From UBA6109 sp035366835 (lineage in GTDB: Bacteria > Desulfobacterota > Syntrophia > Syntrophales > UBA6109): a DNA stretch of 64,000 nucleotides. A model generated the notes under the pieces. That model saw only the letters and a program-made list of their open reading frames with translations, did no database searches and was not told where the DNA came from. Shown here one piece after another: positions 45,091 to 54,619 of the stretch; positions within the stretch are counted from its first letter, which is position 1, and every line of letters starts with the position of its first letter. The stretch is taken from assembly GCA_035366835.1 (NCBI GenBank), contig DAOSIS010000012.1, forward strand, positions 1-64,000. The letters are read 5' to 3'. The position numbers and the translations under genes were made by a program.

Positions 45091-48000
45091 ATGAAAGGCC
45101 GGAAATTATTGACGTTCATCTGCCTGTTGTGGGCGGCGGCGCTGCTCCCCTGGGGGGGCGGCGTTGCGGAGGCGGTGCCGGGGCCCGGCGAGACGCCGGA
45201 TTACTTCGGCACGACTCCCAACTGGGCCTATAGCCCGCTGCTGACGAAGTTCAAGGACACCTTGCCGGGTCTGTGGAATCCGGCGGACGGCCCGGCGCCG
45301 GCGAAGTCGATCCCGCTCGCCGTGCCGGACAAGCTCACCTATCCCGGGTCCGATTACTACGAGATCGAGCTGCAGGAATACAGCGAGGTCATGCATTCGG
45401 AAATGGGACCGACCCGCCTCCGCGGATACGTGCAGGTCAACAACGGCACGAACGCGGGGGGCACCGCCAACACCGTTACCCCGGCGGGGATCCGCTATCT
45501 GGGCCCCGTGATCGTGGCTGCGAAGGACCGGCCGGTGCGGATCAAGTTCATCAACAAGCTGCCCGCGAACGCCGCCGGCAAGCTCTTCCTCCCGGTCGAC
45601 ACGACCATCATGGGGGCGGGCCCGGGTCCCGATGCAGCGCGTACGCAGCCGGACAACGTCATCTGCCAGAGCAAACCCAACGAGCCGACGCCTTCGCTGT
45701 GCTACACGGAAAACCGCGCCGACCTCCATCTCCACGGCGGCAGGACCCCCTGGATCAGCGACGGCACGCCCCACCAGTGGATCACGCCGGCCCTCGATTC
45801 GACGCCCCTCAAGACGGGCGCGAGCGTCGTGAATGTCCCGGACATGTGGTTCGATTCCACGAACAACTACGCGGCGATCCCGTCCTGTGCAGGCCTCCTG
45901 AGCTGCTCGGTGCCGGGCGCGACGAACGATCCCGGTCCCGGGGCGCAGACCTACTACTACACCAACCAGCAGAGCGCGAGGCTCCTCTTCTACCACGACC
46001 ATGCCTGGGGCATCACGCGGCTCAACGTCTATGCGGGCATGGCGGCTGGATACCTGATCACCGACGCGAAGGAGGAGGCCCTCATCAATGCGGGGACCAT
46101 CCCCGGCAGCGCCATGCCGCCGATCTACCGCTACGGCATCCCCCTGGTCATCCAGGACAAGACCTTTGTCGACGCGGCGACGATCATCGGCGCGACCGGC
46201 ACCGATCCCACGTGGAACTGGGGAACGGGACCGAGGAACGCCACGACCGGCCAGATCACCGCGGCGGTGACGGGCGATCTCTGGTGGCCCCACGTCTACA
46301 TGCCGGCCCAGAATCCCTACAACCCCGACTTCAGCGGCGTGAATCCCATGGGCCGCTGGGTCTACGGCCCCTGGTTCTGGCCGCCGACGCCAGTGTGCGG
46401 ATCAGCTCCAGACGCGATCAAACCTTTCTGTATCGAGTACGGCGTGGTGCCGAACCCCCTGTACGGGACGGATCCGGCGCAGCCCCCGGAGATGCCCGGA
46501 ACGCCGAACCCATCCTGGGGCGCCGAGGCGTTCCTGGATACGCCGGTCGTCAACGGTGTCGCCTATCCGACCGTCACCGTGCAGCCTCAGCAGTACCGCT
46601 TCCGGATCCTGAACGCCGCCCATGACCGCTTCTTCAACCTCCAGCTCTACCGGGCGGTCAACAAGGCGGGCTACACGAACCCCACCGTCGCCCCGTACAA
46701 CTTCACGGGGACGCCCGCGGACCTGACGGAAGTCGCCATGGTGCCGGCGGCGCCGACGGCCGGATTCCCGGCGATGTGGCCGCAGGACGGGCGAGAAGGC
46801 GGTGCGCCCGATCCCTCCACGCGGGGTCCGGCGATCATCCAGATCGGTAACGAAGGCGGTTTCCTGCCGAAGCCGGTGCTGCTGCCGAACCAGCCCGTCA
46901 ACTGGAACGTCGATCCGACGCTCTTCACGGCGGGAATCGTCCTGCAGCAGAACGAGGGCGGCGGCACGCTTTTCCTGGGGCCGGCGGAGAGGGCCGACGT
47001 CATCATCGACTTCTCGAAGTTCGCAGGCCACACCCTGATCCTCTATAACGACGCCCCGGCGCCCTGGCCGGCCCTCGACCCGCACTACGACTACTATACG
47101 GGCGCTCCGGACCGCCGCGCGGAAATGGGCGGCGCCTACTCGACGCTGCCGGGACAGGGGCCCAACACGCGGACGATCATGCAGATCGTCGTTGCGGCCG
47201 GTGCGGATTCTTCCGCGCCTGTCGACGACTACAACCCGGCGACCCTGACCGGCCTGCAGACGGCGTTCGCCGGCCCGGCGGGCGTATTTGCGACGGGTCA
47301 GGACCCGATCGTCGTGGGTCAGCAGGCGTACGATTCCGCCTACGGGAAGACCTTCCCGGGGACTTGGCCCGAATGGGGCATCTCGAGAATCTCTGACAAC
47401 TCCATCCAGTTCAGGACCGTTGCGGGCGAGCTGAAGACTGTTGGAATGCAGCCCAAGGCCATCCAGGACGAGATGGGCGAAGTCTTCGACGACTTCGGAC
47501 GGATGAGCGCCAAGCTGGGGCTCGAGGTGCCGTTCACCAACGCCGGCAACAACAACTTCAACCTCCAGAACTTCGTCGACCCCTCGACGGAAATCGTCCA
47601 TCCGGGCGAGATCCAGATTTGGAAGATCACGCACAACGGCGTGGACACGCATCCCATCCACTTCCATCTGTTCGATGTGCAGGTCCTCAACCGCGTCGGC
47701 TGGGACGGCTTCATCTACCTGCCCGACGACAACGAGCTGGGCTGGAAGGAAACGGTCCGCGTCAGCCCGCTGGAGGATACGATCGTCGCCCTGAGGCCGA
47801 TCCTCCCGCAGGTCCCCTTCCCGCTGCCGCACAGCGTCCGGCCGCTGAACCCGGCGATGCCTTTGGGTTCCACGCTGGGGTTCTCCCAGATCGATCCCGA
47901 GACGGGCGCCGACCTGATTCCTCTCAGAACGAATGTCATGGCCAATTTCGGTCATGAGTACGTGTGGCACTGCCATATCCTCAGCCACGAGGAAAACGAC

Positions 48001-48768
48001 ATGATGCGGCCGGTGGTCTTGAATGCGGACAGTCTCCTCTATACGGTCAATGCCGGCGACGGCGTCTGGCAGTGGAGCCTGGGCAACTGGAGCCAGTTGA
48101 CGACGAACGTTCCCCAGACGATCACGCCCCAGGGCAAGGTCCTGTACGGGACATTCACGGGGACGGGCGTCTGGAAACTGGAAGGCGGGACCTGGACGCA
48201 GATTGCGCCCAACAACCCGGAGGCCCTGGCGGCCACGGATTCGGCCCTCTACGGCGATTTCGGGACCGGCGGCGTCTGGAAGTGGGACGGTCTGACCTGG
48301 AGCCAGATCACACCCAACAATCCGGAAGGCATGGCGGCCTCGGGCTCGACCCTCTACGGCGATTTCGGGACCGGCGGCATCTGGAAGTGGGACGGCGCGG
48401 CCTGGAGCTTCGTGACGGCCAGCAATCCGGAAGGCATGGCGGCCTCGGGCACGATGCTCTATGGCGACTTCGGGACCGGCGGCCTCTGGGCATGGGACGG
48501 CACGACCTGGACCCAGGCAACGCCCAACAATGCCGTGCGCATGGCGGCCGCAGGCCGGCTCTTGTACGCGGTTTTCGGAGCGGACGGCGTCTGGAAATGG
48601 GACGGCACGACCTGGACCAATATCAACCCCAACAGCGCGGAAATCATGGCGGCTGCGGGGCTGATCTTCTACGGCGACTTCGGGACGGCCGGCATCTGGA
48701 GGTATGACGGAACGAACTGGAGCCAGCTCACGACGACCGACCCGGCGATGATGGCGTCGGCCTTCTGA
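45091..48768 (+). CDS. Large secreted multicopper oxidase with C-terminal seven-repeat propeller
   Basis: 1225 aa from the ATG at 45091, with AAGGAGG 7 bases upstream; the frame is open to 44941 without a family-like start. Signal peptide: LLTFICLLWAAALLPWGGG, cleavage near VAEA. Copper ligands: DLHLHGGR (about 211), YHDHAWGITRLNVYAG (about 300), THPIHFHLFDV (about 852) and WHCHILSHEENDMMRP (about 959), a complete type 1/2/3 set. The spacing of motifs makes it larger than CotA or laccase. Residues 980-1225 are seven repeats. The 298 bases upstream contain no gene. Likely extracellular; the substrate (metal ions or organics) is unknown. Confidence 0.92.
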   Translation: MKGRKLLTFICLLWAAALLPWGGGVAEAVPGPGETPDYFGTTPNWAYSPLLTKFKDTLPGLWNPADGPAPAKSIPLAVPDKLTYPGSDYYEIELQEYSEVMHSEMGPTRLRGYVQVNNGTNAGGTANTVTPAGIRYLGPVIVAAKDRPVRIKFINKLPANAAGKLFLPVDTTIMGAGPGPDAARTQPDNVICQSKPNEPTPSLCYTENRADLHLHGGRTPWISDGTPHQWITPALDSTPLKTGASVVNVPDMWFDSTNNYAAIPSCAGLLSCSVPGATNDPGPGAQTYYYTNQQSARLLFYHDHAWGITRLNVYAGMAAGYLITDAKEEALINAGTIPGSAMPPIYRYGIPLVIQDKTFVDAATIIGATGTDPTWNWGTGPRNATTGQITAAVTGDLWWPHVYMPAQNPYNPDFSGVNPMGRWVYGPWFWPPTPVCGSAPDAIKPFCIEYGVVPNPLYGTDPAQPPEMPGTPNPSWGAEAFLDTPVVNGVAYPTVTVQPQQYRFRILNAAHDRFFNLQLYRAVNKAGYTNPTVAPYNFTGTPADLTEVAMVPAAPTAGFPAMWPQDGREGGAPDPSTRGPAIIQIGNEGGFLPKPVLLPNQPVNWNVDPTLFTAGIVLQQNEGGGTLFLGPAERADVIIDFSKFAGHTLILYNDAPAPWPALDPHYDYYTGAPDRRAEMGGAYSTLPGQGPNTRTIMQIVVAAGADSSAPVDDYNPATLTGLQTAFAGPAGVFATGQDPIVVGQQAYDSAYGKTFPGTWPEWGISRISDNSIQFRTVAGELKTVGMQPKAIQDEMGEVFDDFGRMSAKLGLEVPFTNAGNNNFNLQNFVDPSTEIVHPGEIQIWKITHNGVDTHPIHFHLFDVQVLNRVGWDGFIYLPDDNELGWKETVRVSPLEDTIVALRPILPQVPFPLPHSVRPLNPAMPLGSTLGFSQIDPETGADLIPLRTNVMANFGHEYVWHCHILSHEENDMMRPVVLNADSLLYTVNAGDGVWQWSLGNWSQLTTNVPQTITPQGKVLYGTFTGTGVWKLEGGTWTQIAPNNPEALAATDSALYGDFGTGGVWKWDGLTWSQITPNNPEGMAASGSTLYGDFGTGGIWKWDGAAWSFVTASNPEGMAASGTMLYGDFGTGGLWAWDGTTWTQATPNNAVRMAAAGRLLYAVFGADGVWKWDGTTWTNINPNSAEIMAAAGLIFYGDFGTAGIWRYDGTNWSQLTTTDPAMMASAF
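48028..48765 (+). repeat. Seven tandem propeller repeats (oxidase 2)
   Basis: Seven units of about 35 residues, cores such as LYGDFGTGGIWKWDGAAW and LYGDFGTGGLWAWDGTTW, separated by linkers like ITPNNPEGMAASGS. They begin with DSLLYTVNAGDGVWQW, matching the start of the array in oxidase 1. The units are more diverged from each other than in oxidase 1. Seven units suit a seven-bladed propeller. Confidence 0.88.
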
Positions 48769-48838
48769 GTCAGGGGGGACCCCGACGGGCAGCATCGTAA
48801 GGCGCGTAACGAATGAACAGAGGATTGAACCTTTTGAC

Positions 48839-48869
48839 CCGGGGAGGGAGCGATCCCTCCCCGGCTTTT
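48839..48869 (+). terminator. Terminator after oxidase 2
   Basis: CCGGGGAGGGA (48839-48849) pairs with TCCCTCCCCGG (48854-48864) around a 4-base loop, then CTTTT. The T tract is short, so some read-through into the FKBP gene 24 bases downstream is likely. Confidence 0.8.
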
Positions 48870-48892
48870 CCGGGTTTCGGCAAGGAGAGATG

Positions 48893-49594
48893 ATGACAGC
48901 GAAGATGACGGGGGCATGGATGGCGGTCCTGGCGGCGGTGATGTTCTGCGTTCCGGCTGGGGCCGCGGAAAAGGCGTCCCTCGAAACGCAGCAGGACAGG
49001 ATCAGCTACGGCATCGGCGTCGGCGTCGCACGGAACCTCAAGTCGCAGGAAATCCAGGTCGATCTGGACGCCGTGATGCAGGGGATGAAGGACACGCTTT
49101 CGGGCCGGAAGCTCCTCATGACGGAGACGGACCTCCAGAAAACCATGACGGATTTTCAGGCGGGACTGACGCAGAAACAGCTCCAGGCGAGGCAGCTGGA
49201 AGCGGAGAAGAACAAGAAGGAAGGGGAGGCCTATCTCGCCGCCAATGCCGCCAAGGAAGGCGTCGTCACCCTTCCGAGCGGTTTGCAGTACAGGATCATC
49301 AAGGCGGGCGAAGGGCGCACGCCCACGGACAAGGACCAGGTGGAGTGCCACTACCGGGGCTATCTGATCGACGGGACCGAATTCGACAGTTCGTACCAGA
49401 GGGGAACACCGGCGACCTTCAAGGTGAACGGCGTCATCCCCGGCTGGACCGAGGCGCTGAAGCTCATGCCCGCGGGATCCAAGTGGCGGCTCTTCATCCC
49501 CCCGCAGCTGGCCTACGGGGCGGCCGGCGCGGGCCGGACGATCGGTCCCAATGCAACGCTGGTCTTCGAGGTGCAGCTTCTGGCCGTCAAGTGA
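48893..49594 (+). CDS. FkpA/Mip-like periplasmic FKBP prolyl isomerase
   Basis: 233 aa from the second of two adjacent ATGs (48890 and 48893), chosen for spacing from AAGGAG. Signal peptide: WMAVLAAVMFCVPAGAA. The N-terminal helical domain (QDRISYGIGVGVARNLKSQ) gives dimers in FkpA and Mip. The FKBP domain is intact: GLQYRIIKAGEG, GTEFDSSYQRG, VIPGWTEALKLM, PPQLAYG, so it should be an active isomerase. It follows oxidase 2, mirroring the FKBP upstream of oxidase 1, and probably helps fold the oxidase in the periplasm. Confidence 0.93.
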   Translation: MTAKMTGAWMAVLAAVMFCVPAGAAEKASLETQQDRISYGIGVGVARNLKSQEIQVDLDAVMQGMKDTLSGRKLLMTETDLQKTMTDFQAGLTQKQLQARQLEAEKNKKEGEAYLAANAAKEGVVTLPSGLQYRIIKAGEGRTPTDKDQVECHYRGYLIDGTEFDSSYQRGTPATFKVNGVIPGWTEALKLMPAGSKWRLFIPPQLAYGAAGAGRTIGPNATLVFEVQLLAVK

Positions 49595-49656
49595 TCGCCG
49601 CCCTTGGCAGCGGATTCGTGAAACCGGGACAGGACGGGAAAGGAGGACCGTGGGGA

Positions 49657-50343
49657 ATGCCCGCGCGCATGATCAAGCCTCTGCCGCTGCCGCCGATCGC
49701 GGCATTTTTCGCCATCCTGATCCTGCCGTTTCTGTTTCCGCTGCTGACGACGGCGGATGTCTACAAGTACGTCGATCAGAACGACGTGATCCACCTGACC
49801 AATGTGCCGCCCGCGGGATCGCATTTCAAGATCCTCATCCGGGAGGGACCGCCCGCGCTCGAGCCGGAAAACGGCCCCCCTGCGCACTACGACGCCCTGA
49901 TCGCCCGGACGGCCGGGAAGTACGGCGTCGACCGGGCGCTGGTGAAGGCCGTCATCAAGGCCGAATCCAACTTCGACTCCAAGGCGGTTTCGAAGAGGGG
50001 CGCCAAGGGGCTCATGCAGCTGATGCCGAAGACGGCCGAGAAGCTCGGGGTCGGAGACTGTTTCCACCCCGGTGACAACATCGAAGGCGGCATCCGCCAC
50101 CTCGCCTACCTGCTCGGCCTCTATCAAGACAACATTCCGCTGGTCCTGGCCGCCTACAACGCCGGCGAGGCCGCCGTGGCAAGGCATGGCGGCATACCGC
50201 CGTACCTGGAGACCCGCACCTACATCAGCTCCGTCCTGGACCACTACGGCCGGTACCGGGAGGAGGCAGAATTCGCCGCGGCCGCGGCGAACATGCCGCG
50301 CCCGCCGAAAGGCGGACGGTCTTCCTCCGCGCGCGTCAATTGA
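49657..50343 (+). CDS. Lytic transglycosylase (SLT domain)
   Basis: 228 aa. A membrane or signal segment (PIAAFFAILILPFLFPLL) precedes a DUF4124-type stretch (DVYKYVDQNDVIHLTNVP). The SLT domain is clear: LVKAVIKAESNFDSKAVSK with catalytic Glu, RGAKGLMQLMPKTAEKLG, NIEGGIRHLAYLL and LAAYNAGEAAV. It cleaves peptidoglycan and could open the wall for assembly of the T2SS whose genes follow. The ATG at 49657 is 11 bases after AAGGAGG; Met at 49669 is an alternative. Confidence 0.92.
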   Translation: MPARMIKPLPLPPIAAFFAILILPFLFPLLTTADVYKYVDQNDVIHLTNVPPAGSHFKILIREGPPALEPENGPPAHYDALIARTAGKYGVDRALVKAVIKAESNFDSKAVSKRGAKGLMQLMPKTAEKLGVGDCFHPGDNIEGGIRHLAYLLGLYQDNIPLVLAAYNAGEAAVARHGGIPPYLETRTYISSVLDHYGRYREEAEFAAAAANMPRPPKGGRSSSARVN

Positions 50344-50490
50344 CGGTCTCCGCGATGTTCCGCTGCCGCCTTCCATGATCCATACCCTGAGCGCCGGGTA
50401 AGAGATTTGTCCCCCCGGATCGCGTTTTGCCCCGATGGAAAACGGGCCGGCAACGTGTCAGCATCTTACCGTGCAAGGAGGCGCGGAGAC

Positions 50491-50937
50491 ATGCAGACGA
50501 GGGATTGCAGTCGGCGGAAAGGGCGTTCCCCGGCGTCGGACGGGGAAACGCGGGGCTTCACCCTCCTGGAGGTGCTGGTCGCCTTGTCCGTCATGGCGAT
50601 GGCCGTCACCCTGATCCTGCAGCTGTTTTCGGCCAATCTGCGGGCGGTTTCCCGGTCCGGAGACGTTACCTCGGCGGCCGTCAGGGCGGATTCGAGGCTC
50701 CGGGAGATCCTGGCGGGACCGCTGGCGACCGAGAGGGTCTGGAGCGAAGCGACGGACGACGGCTACCGAATGGACGTTTCGGTGAGGGAAGTGCTGAAGG
50801 AACGGACGCAGAATCTGCCCGTCCGGATGATGGAAGTCGTCCTCATCATCCGCTGGGTGGACGGAATCATGGAAAAGCGGCTCGAGTTGAAAACGGCGAA
50901 GTCGATCGACCGGACGGCGCTGGCGGGGGAGGGTTAG
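50491..50937 (+). CDS. gspI: Type II secretion minor pseudopilin GspI
   Basis: 148 aa from the ATG at 50491, behind AAGGAGG. The prepilin site is TRG-FTLLEVLVALSVMAMAV; the long hydrophilic leader (about 25 residues) is unusual but contains no better start. Position ahead of gspJ and gspK and the short C-terminal beta domain fit GspI, which with J and K forms the tip of the pseudopilus. It opens the second T2SS operon of the window. Confidence 0.88.
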   Translation: MQTRDCSRRKGRSPASDGETRGFTLLEVLVALSVMAMAVTLILQLFSANLRAVSRSGDVTSAAVRADSRLREILAGPLATERVWSEATDDGYRMDVSVREVLKERTQNLPVRMMEVVLIIRWVDGIMEKRLELKTAKSIDRTALAGEG

Positions 50938-50940
50938 CCG

Positions 50941-51603
50941 GTGGACCGTTCCGGAAGGAAGACGGCGCGGTCGGCGGCGCGCGGACGGTCCCGTCCCGCC
51001 GATGGCGGATTTACGCTCCTGGAACTGCTCATCTCCATGACCCTGCTCGTCGTGATCCTGGTCGTCACGATGGGGGCGATGAGGGCGGGCTCCCGGTCCG
51101 TGGCGGCGGGGGAAAGAAAGATGGAGGCCCAGGAGAGGTTCCGGGCCGTCCTGGCGATCATGGATGCCCAGATCGCGTCGCAGATCCCGCTGACCTACGA
51201 GGCCGAGAGCGGAACACGATACACGTTCCGCGGCGACGGTCAGACCCTGCGCTTTTCGACGGGCTATTCCATCTGGAGCGGCCGGCAGGGGTACGTCATT
51301 GTCGAGTACGTCATCGAGGCAGAGGGCGCCGGGAAGACCGTCCTTTACGCGCGGGAGCAGGTGCCCGGAATCGAAGGTTTCCTCCACACCCGGCTGATCG
51401 AGGCGACCGGGATGTCCTTCGACTATTTCTACAAGGGGCCGGTCGACGAGCGGGGGAGCTGGGTGGAAGCCATGACCGAAGGGACCGCGATTCCCGGGCA
51501 GATACGGTTCCGCATGGCCCGCGGGCCCGAGGAGATGTCCAGGGTCTTCCCCGTCAAGGTTCAGGCGGAGATGACGCCGGTCCAGGGAGGAAAGGCATCA
51601 TGA
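50941..51603 (+). CDS. gspJ: Type II secretion minor pseudopilin GspJ
   Basis: 220 aa from a GTG three bases after the gspI stop. A leader rich in Arg precedes the prepilin site DGG-FTLLELLISMTLLVVILV. The C-terminal domain (YTFRGDGQTLRFSTGYS ... ISYDY-like strand FDYFYKGPVDERGSW) and gene order identify GspJ, part of the pseudopilus tip. It overlaps gspK by ATGA. Confidence 0.88.
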   Translation: MDRSGRKTARSAARGRSRPADGGFTLLELLISMTLLVVILVVTMGAMRAGSRSVAAGERKMEAQERFRAVLAIMDAQIASQIPLTYEAESGTRYTFRGDGQTLRFSTGYSIWSGRQGYVIVEYVIEAEGAGKTVLYAREQVPGIEGFLHTRLIEATGMSFDYFYKGPVDERGSWVEAMTEGTAIPGQIRFRMARGPEEMSRVFPVKVQAEMTPVQGGKAS

Positions 51604-52577
51604 ACCGCAGGCGGGGCATCGCGCTTCTGATCGTCCTCTGGGTCCTGACGATCCTCATGGTGACCGTATTCTCCTTCGCCGTGATGACGCGGGCCGAGAC
51701 GTACGGGACGTTCGTCTTCAGGGAAGACACGGAGAAGAGATATCTCGCGGAAGCGGGGCTCGAGCGGGGCATCCTGGAGATCCTCTACGCTTCGGCCAAC
51801 CGCAACCGGACGGTGACCTTGGAGGGGATGGGGCTCTGGAGGTCCGACGGCACGCCCTACACGGTCGACATGGGAAGCGGAAGCTGCGAGGTGCGGATCG
51901 TCGACGAGGCGGGAAAGATCTCCTTGAACGGCCTGACCGATGCCACCGGCATCGTCCTGAGGAACCTGCTCGTTCTTCAGGGCGTCGGCCCCGAAGCGGC
52001 CGACGCGATCGTCGACGCCGTCCTGGACTGGAAGGATTCCGACGACCTGCATCGCCTCCACGGCGCCGAAAGCGAGTACTACCAGTCGCTGCCGAAGCCC
52101 TACCGGCCGGCGAACGCCGACTTCAGGACGCTCGAGGAACTCATCCTCGTCAAGGGGATCACGCCGGAGATCCTCTACGGGACGGAAAAAGCCGGCGGGA
52201 TCTTTTCCTCCCTGACCCTGCACGGCAGGGCGGGACGCGTCAACATCAATACGGCGCCTCGGGAGGTCCTGGCGGCCCTTCCGGGCATGGAGCCGGGCAT
52301 GGCGGACCGGATTGTCGAAATCAGGGCGCAGGCCGATATCCTGAATATCGACGATATCAAGGACATCCTGGGGGCCGGGTATGCGAGGATGGCGGCCTAC
52401 GCGGATTTCGCGGCCGCCGGTGCAGCGAAGACCTTCACCGTGGAATCCACGGGATACCGGGACTCCCGGAGACGGGGGTACACCGTAACGGCGACGGTGA
52501 CCTTCGGCGGCCCCAACATGCGGCCCCACGAGCATCGCTGTCTCCACTACAAGAGCCCGGCGGGAATCCCGCAATGA
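51600..52577 (+). CDS. gspK: Type II secretion minor pseudopilin GspK
   Basis: 325 aa. The N-terminus RRRGIALLIVLWVLTILMV is the GspK type, with Gly-Ile at the cleavage site and no Glu at +5, as known for this subunit. The large soluble domain shows VDEAGKISLNGLT, VDAVLDWKDSDDLHRLHGAE and a helix-hairpin-helix-like NINTAPREVLAALPGM. GspK caps the pseudopilus. It overlaps gspJ and gspL by four bases each. Confidence 0.92.
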   Translation: MNRRRGIALLIVLWVLTILMVTVFSFAVMTRAETYGTFVFREDTEKRYLAEAGLERGILEILYASANRNRTVTLEGMGLWRSDGTPYTVDMGSGSCEVRIVDEAGKISLNGLTDATGIVLRNLLVLQGVGPEAADAIVDAVLDWKDSDDLHRLHGAESEYYQSLPKPYRPANADFRTLEELILVKGITPEILYGTEKAGGIFSSLTLHGRAGRVNINTAPREVLAALPGMEPGMADRIVEIRAQADILNIDDIKDILGAGYARMAAYADFAAAGAAKTFTVESTGYRDSRRRGYTVTATVTFGGPNMRPHEHRCLHYKSPAGIPQ

Positions 52578-54079
52578 CCACGACGGAAATGATCGGCGGA
52601 ACCAGGTCCTTCCTCTCGGATGCATCGGCAAGGGCGTCCCGCTGGTGGCAATTCCTGTGGAAGATCCTTTCCTTCAGCCTCGCCGACGACCGGATTGCGG
52701 CGGGGTCGTGCCTCGCCGTTCTTCCCGGGAGCGGACTCACCACCGTCGCGTACGGCACGCGCCTGTTCGGCCGGATGAGGGTCCGGGGAATCCGGCAGTA
52801 TCCCTCCGCAGAGGGACAATACCCGACGCCGGAGAATCTCGCATCGGCCGTCGAACTGGCCGTGAACGATCTCCACGCGCCCAGGGAGGGGGTCACCCTC
52901 GTCGTGCCCAAGGCGTGGGTCATCGTCAAGACGGCCGACCTCCCTCCGGCCGTCAGGGAGAATCTTCCCGGCGTCGTTTCCTATGAACTGGACCGGCTGA
53001 CGCCGCTTTCCGCCGAGCGGGCCTTCTACGCCTTCCGGGTTCTCGACGAAGGCCCGGACCGGATCCGGATCGTGCTTGCCGCCGTGAAGACCGATGTCCT
53101 TGAACCCTATCTGGAGGCCCTGCAGAAGAAGGGAATCGTCGTCCGGCGCGCCGCCGTCAGCCTCTCCGCGCTCGGCACGCTCAGCCGCTACCTCCACGGA
53201 GAAGGGGATGCCGTCTTCGCGGAGGTCGGCCCCGGCGGCTGCTACGAGGGAGGACTTCTCCGCAGGGGCAGGTGGGAAGGCGCGTTTGCGGGAAAAACCG
53301 CATCCGCGTCGTCCGATGACGGCATCGTAGCCGCGGAAGTCGATGCCCTTGTCGACCTCGTGAAACGGCAAGGCGGTGCGCCGCCGGCGGTCTACATCCA
53401 TGATCCCGCGAAGGGCAGGGAATGGCCCGGACTGCAGGGAGGCGGCCGCGGGGCCGGATTCCTCGACAGGGAAAAGGCGGGCGATCCGCCCTACGCCGTC
53501 CTGGGCGGGCTCATGGAATCGCTGTGGGCCGGCGCGGACGGGATGGACCTCCTCGGGAAGGGCGGCTCGCCGTCGTCGAAGATTCCGGCGGCGCCGACAT
53601 TCGCCCTGCTGGCCGTCCTCGCGGTGCTGGGGCTTTTCTGGCTGCTCTCGCCGCTCCAGGACAAGGACAACGAGATCCGGGCCATCGACCGCGAACTCGC
53701 CGACCGTAGGGAAGAGGCGCGCAGGATCGAGACGCTGCGAAACAGCCTGGAGGGCATCGAGAAGGAGATCGACGCCATCGAGACCTTCAAGTCCTCCCGG
53801 ACGATGACCCTGGACCTGTTCCGGGAAATGACGGCCGTCCTGCCGAAGGATACCTGGCTGTCCAGGTTGCGGATCACCGATTCGACCGTGGAAATCGAGG
53901 GCTATGCGGCCTCGGCAACGGAGATCCTGCCGAAATTGGAGGCGTCCGGGCATTTCAAGCGCGTCGAGTTCGCCGCCTCCACGTCGCGGGACACGCGGTT
54001 GAACGCGGACCGCTTCACCATCAAGATGGAAATCGAAAGGGAGGCGGAGAAGGAGGCAGGGGATGAGAAAAAACAGTAG
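52574..54079 (+). CDS. gspL: Type II secretion GspL-like protein
   Basis: 501 aa. The cytoplasmic part (about 1-330) has the actin-like fold seen in GspL and PilM (VTLVVPKAWVIVKTADLP, VVSYELDRLTPLSAE). One helix (FALLAVLAVLGLFWLLSPL) leads to a coiled coil (IRAIDRELADRREEARRIE) and a ferredoxin-like periplasmic domain (LPKDTWLSRLRITDSTVEIE), as in PilN. GspL links the ATPase GspE to the periplasmic parts. It overlaps gspK and gspM. Confidence 0.85.
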   Translation: MTTTEMIGGTRSFLSDASARASRWWQFLWKILSFSLADDRIAAGSCLAVLPGSGLTTVAYGTRLFGRMRVRGIRQYPSAEGQYPTPENLASAVELAVNDLHAPREGVTLVVPKAWVIVKTADLPPAVRENLPGVVSYELDRLTPLSAERAFYAFRVLDEGPDRIRIVLAAVKTDVLEPYLEALQKKGIVVRRAAVSLSALGTLSRYLHGEGDAVFAEVGPGGCYEGGLLRRGRWEGAFAGKTASASSDDGIVAAEVDALVDLVKRQGGAPPAVYIHDPAKGREWPGLQGGGRGAGFLDREKAGDPPYAVLGGLMESLWAGADGMDLLGKGGSPSSKIPAAPTFALLAVLAVLGLFWLLSPLQDKDNEIRAIDRELADRREEARRIETLRNSLEGIEKEIDAIETFKSSRTMTLDLFREMTAVLPKDTWLSRLRITDSTVEIEGYAASATEILPKLEASGHFKRVEFAASTSRDTRLNADRFTIKMEIEREAEKEAGDEKKQ

Positions 54080-54617
54080 GCTCCTCGCCGTCGCCATCCC
54101 GGTGATGATCCTCCTTCTGGGCGCCGTGGCGTACGAGTACGGGTACGTGAAGATCCGGGCCGAATTGCTCGATCGCGAAAACACGGCCGCGGTCAAGGCG
54201 AAGACGCTCGAGAAAACCATGGCCCTGCTCGCTGCGAAGCTCGGCCTCGAAAAGAAGTCGGCCGCGCTCGCGGAGACGAGAAAGGCGGCGCGCGCCAAGA
54301 TGATCGAAGGGGAAACGCCGGCCATCGCCGCCGCCGCCCTGCAGGGCATCATCAAGGCCATGATCGCCTCGCGGGGAGGGGTCATCTCCAGCGACCGGGT
54401 CGACAAGACGGAGGATGCCGGGAAGTTCAAGATGATCACCGTGACGATCGACGCGGTGCTGCCCGATACGAGGGCGCTCGCCGATGCGCTCTACGCCGTG
54501 GAGACGCAGACGCCCTATCTGATCGTCCGGGAACTGGATGTGCGGATCCGGAATTTTCGGGAGCCGCGCGACCTGATGGTGAAACTGAAGGTGTCGGGGC
54601 TGACGGGAGGCCTTTGA
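54063..54617 (+). CDS. gspM: Type II secretion GspM-like protein
   Basis: 184 aa. One N-terminal helix (LLAVAIPVMILLLGAVAYEYG), a coiled coil (about 40-85) and a ferredoxin-like domain (about 100-184: KMITVTIDAVLPDTRALADA, YLIVRELDVRIRNF). This is the GspM/PilO pattern; GspM pairs with GspL. The first 17 bases overlap the end of gspL, and the stop overlaps a TTG of the next gene. Confidence 0.82.
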   Translation: MRKNSRLLAVAIPVMILLLGAVAYEYGYVKIRAELLDRENTAAVKAKTLEKTMALLAAKLGLEKKSAALAETRKAARAKMIEGETPAIAAAALQGIIKAMIASRGGVISSDRVDKTEDAGKFKMITVTIDAVLPDTRALADALYAVETQTPYLIVRELDVRIRNFREPRDLMVKLKVSGLTGGL

Positions 54618-54619
54618 AA

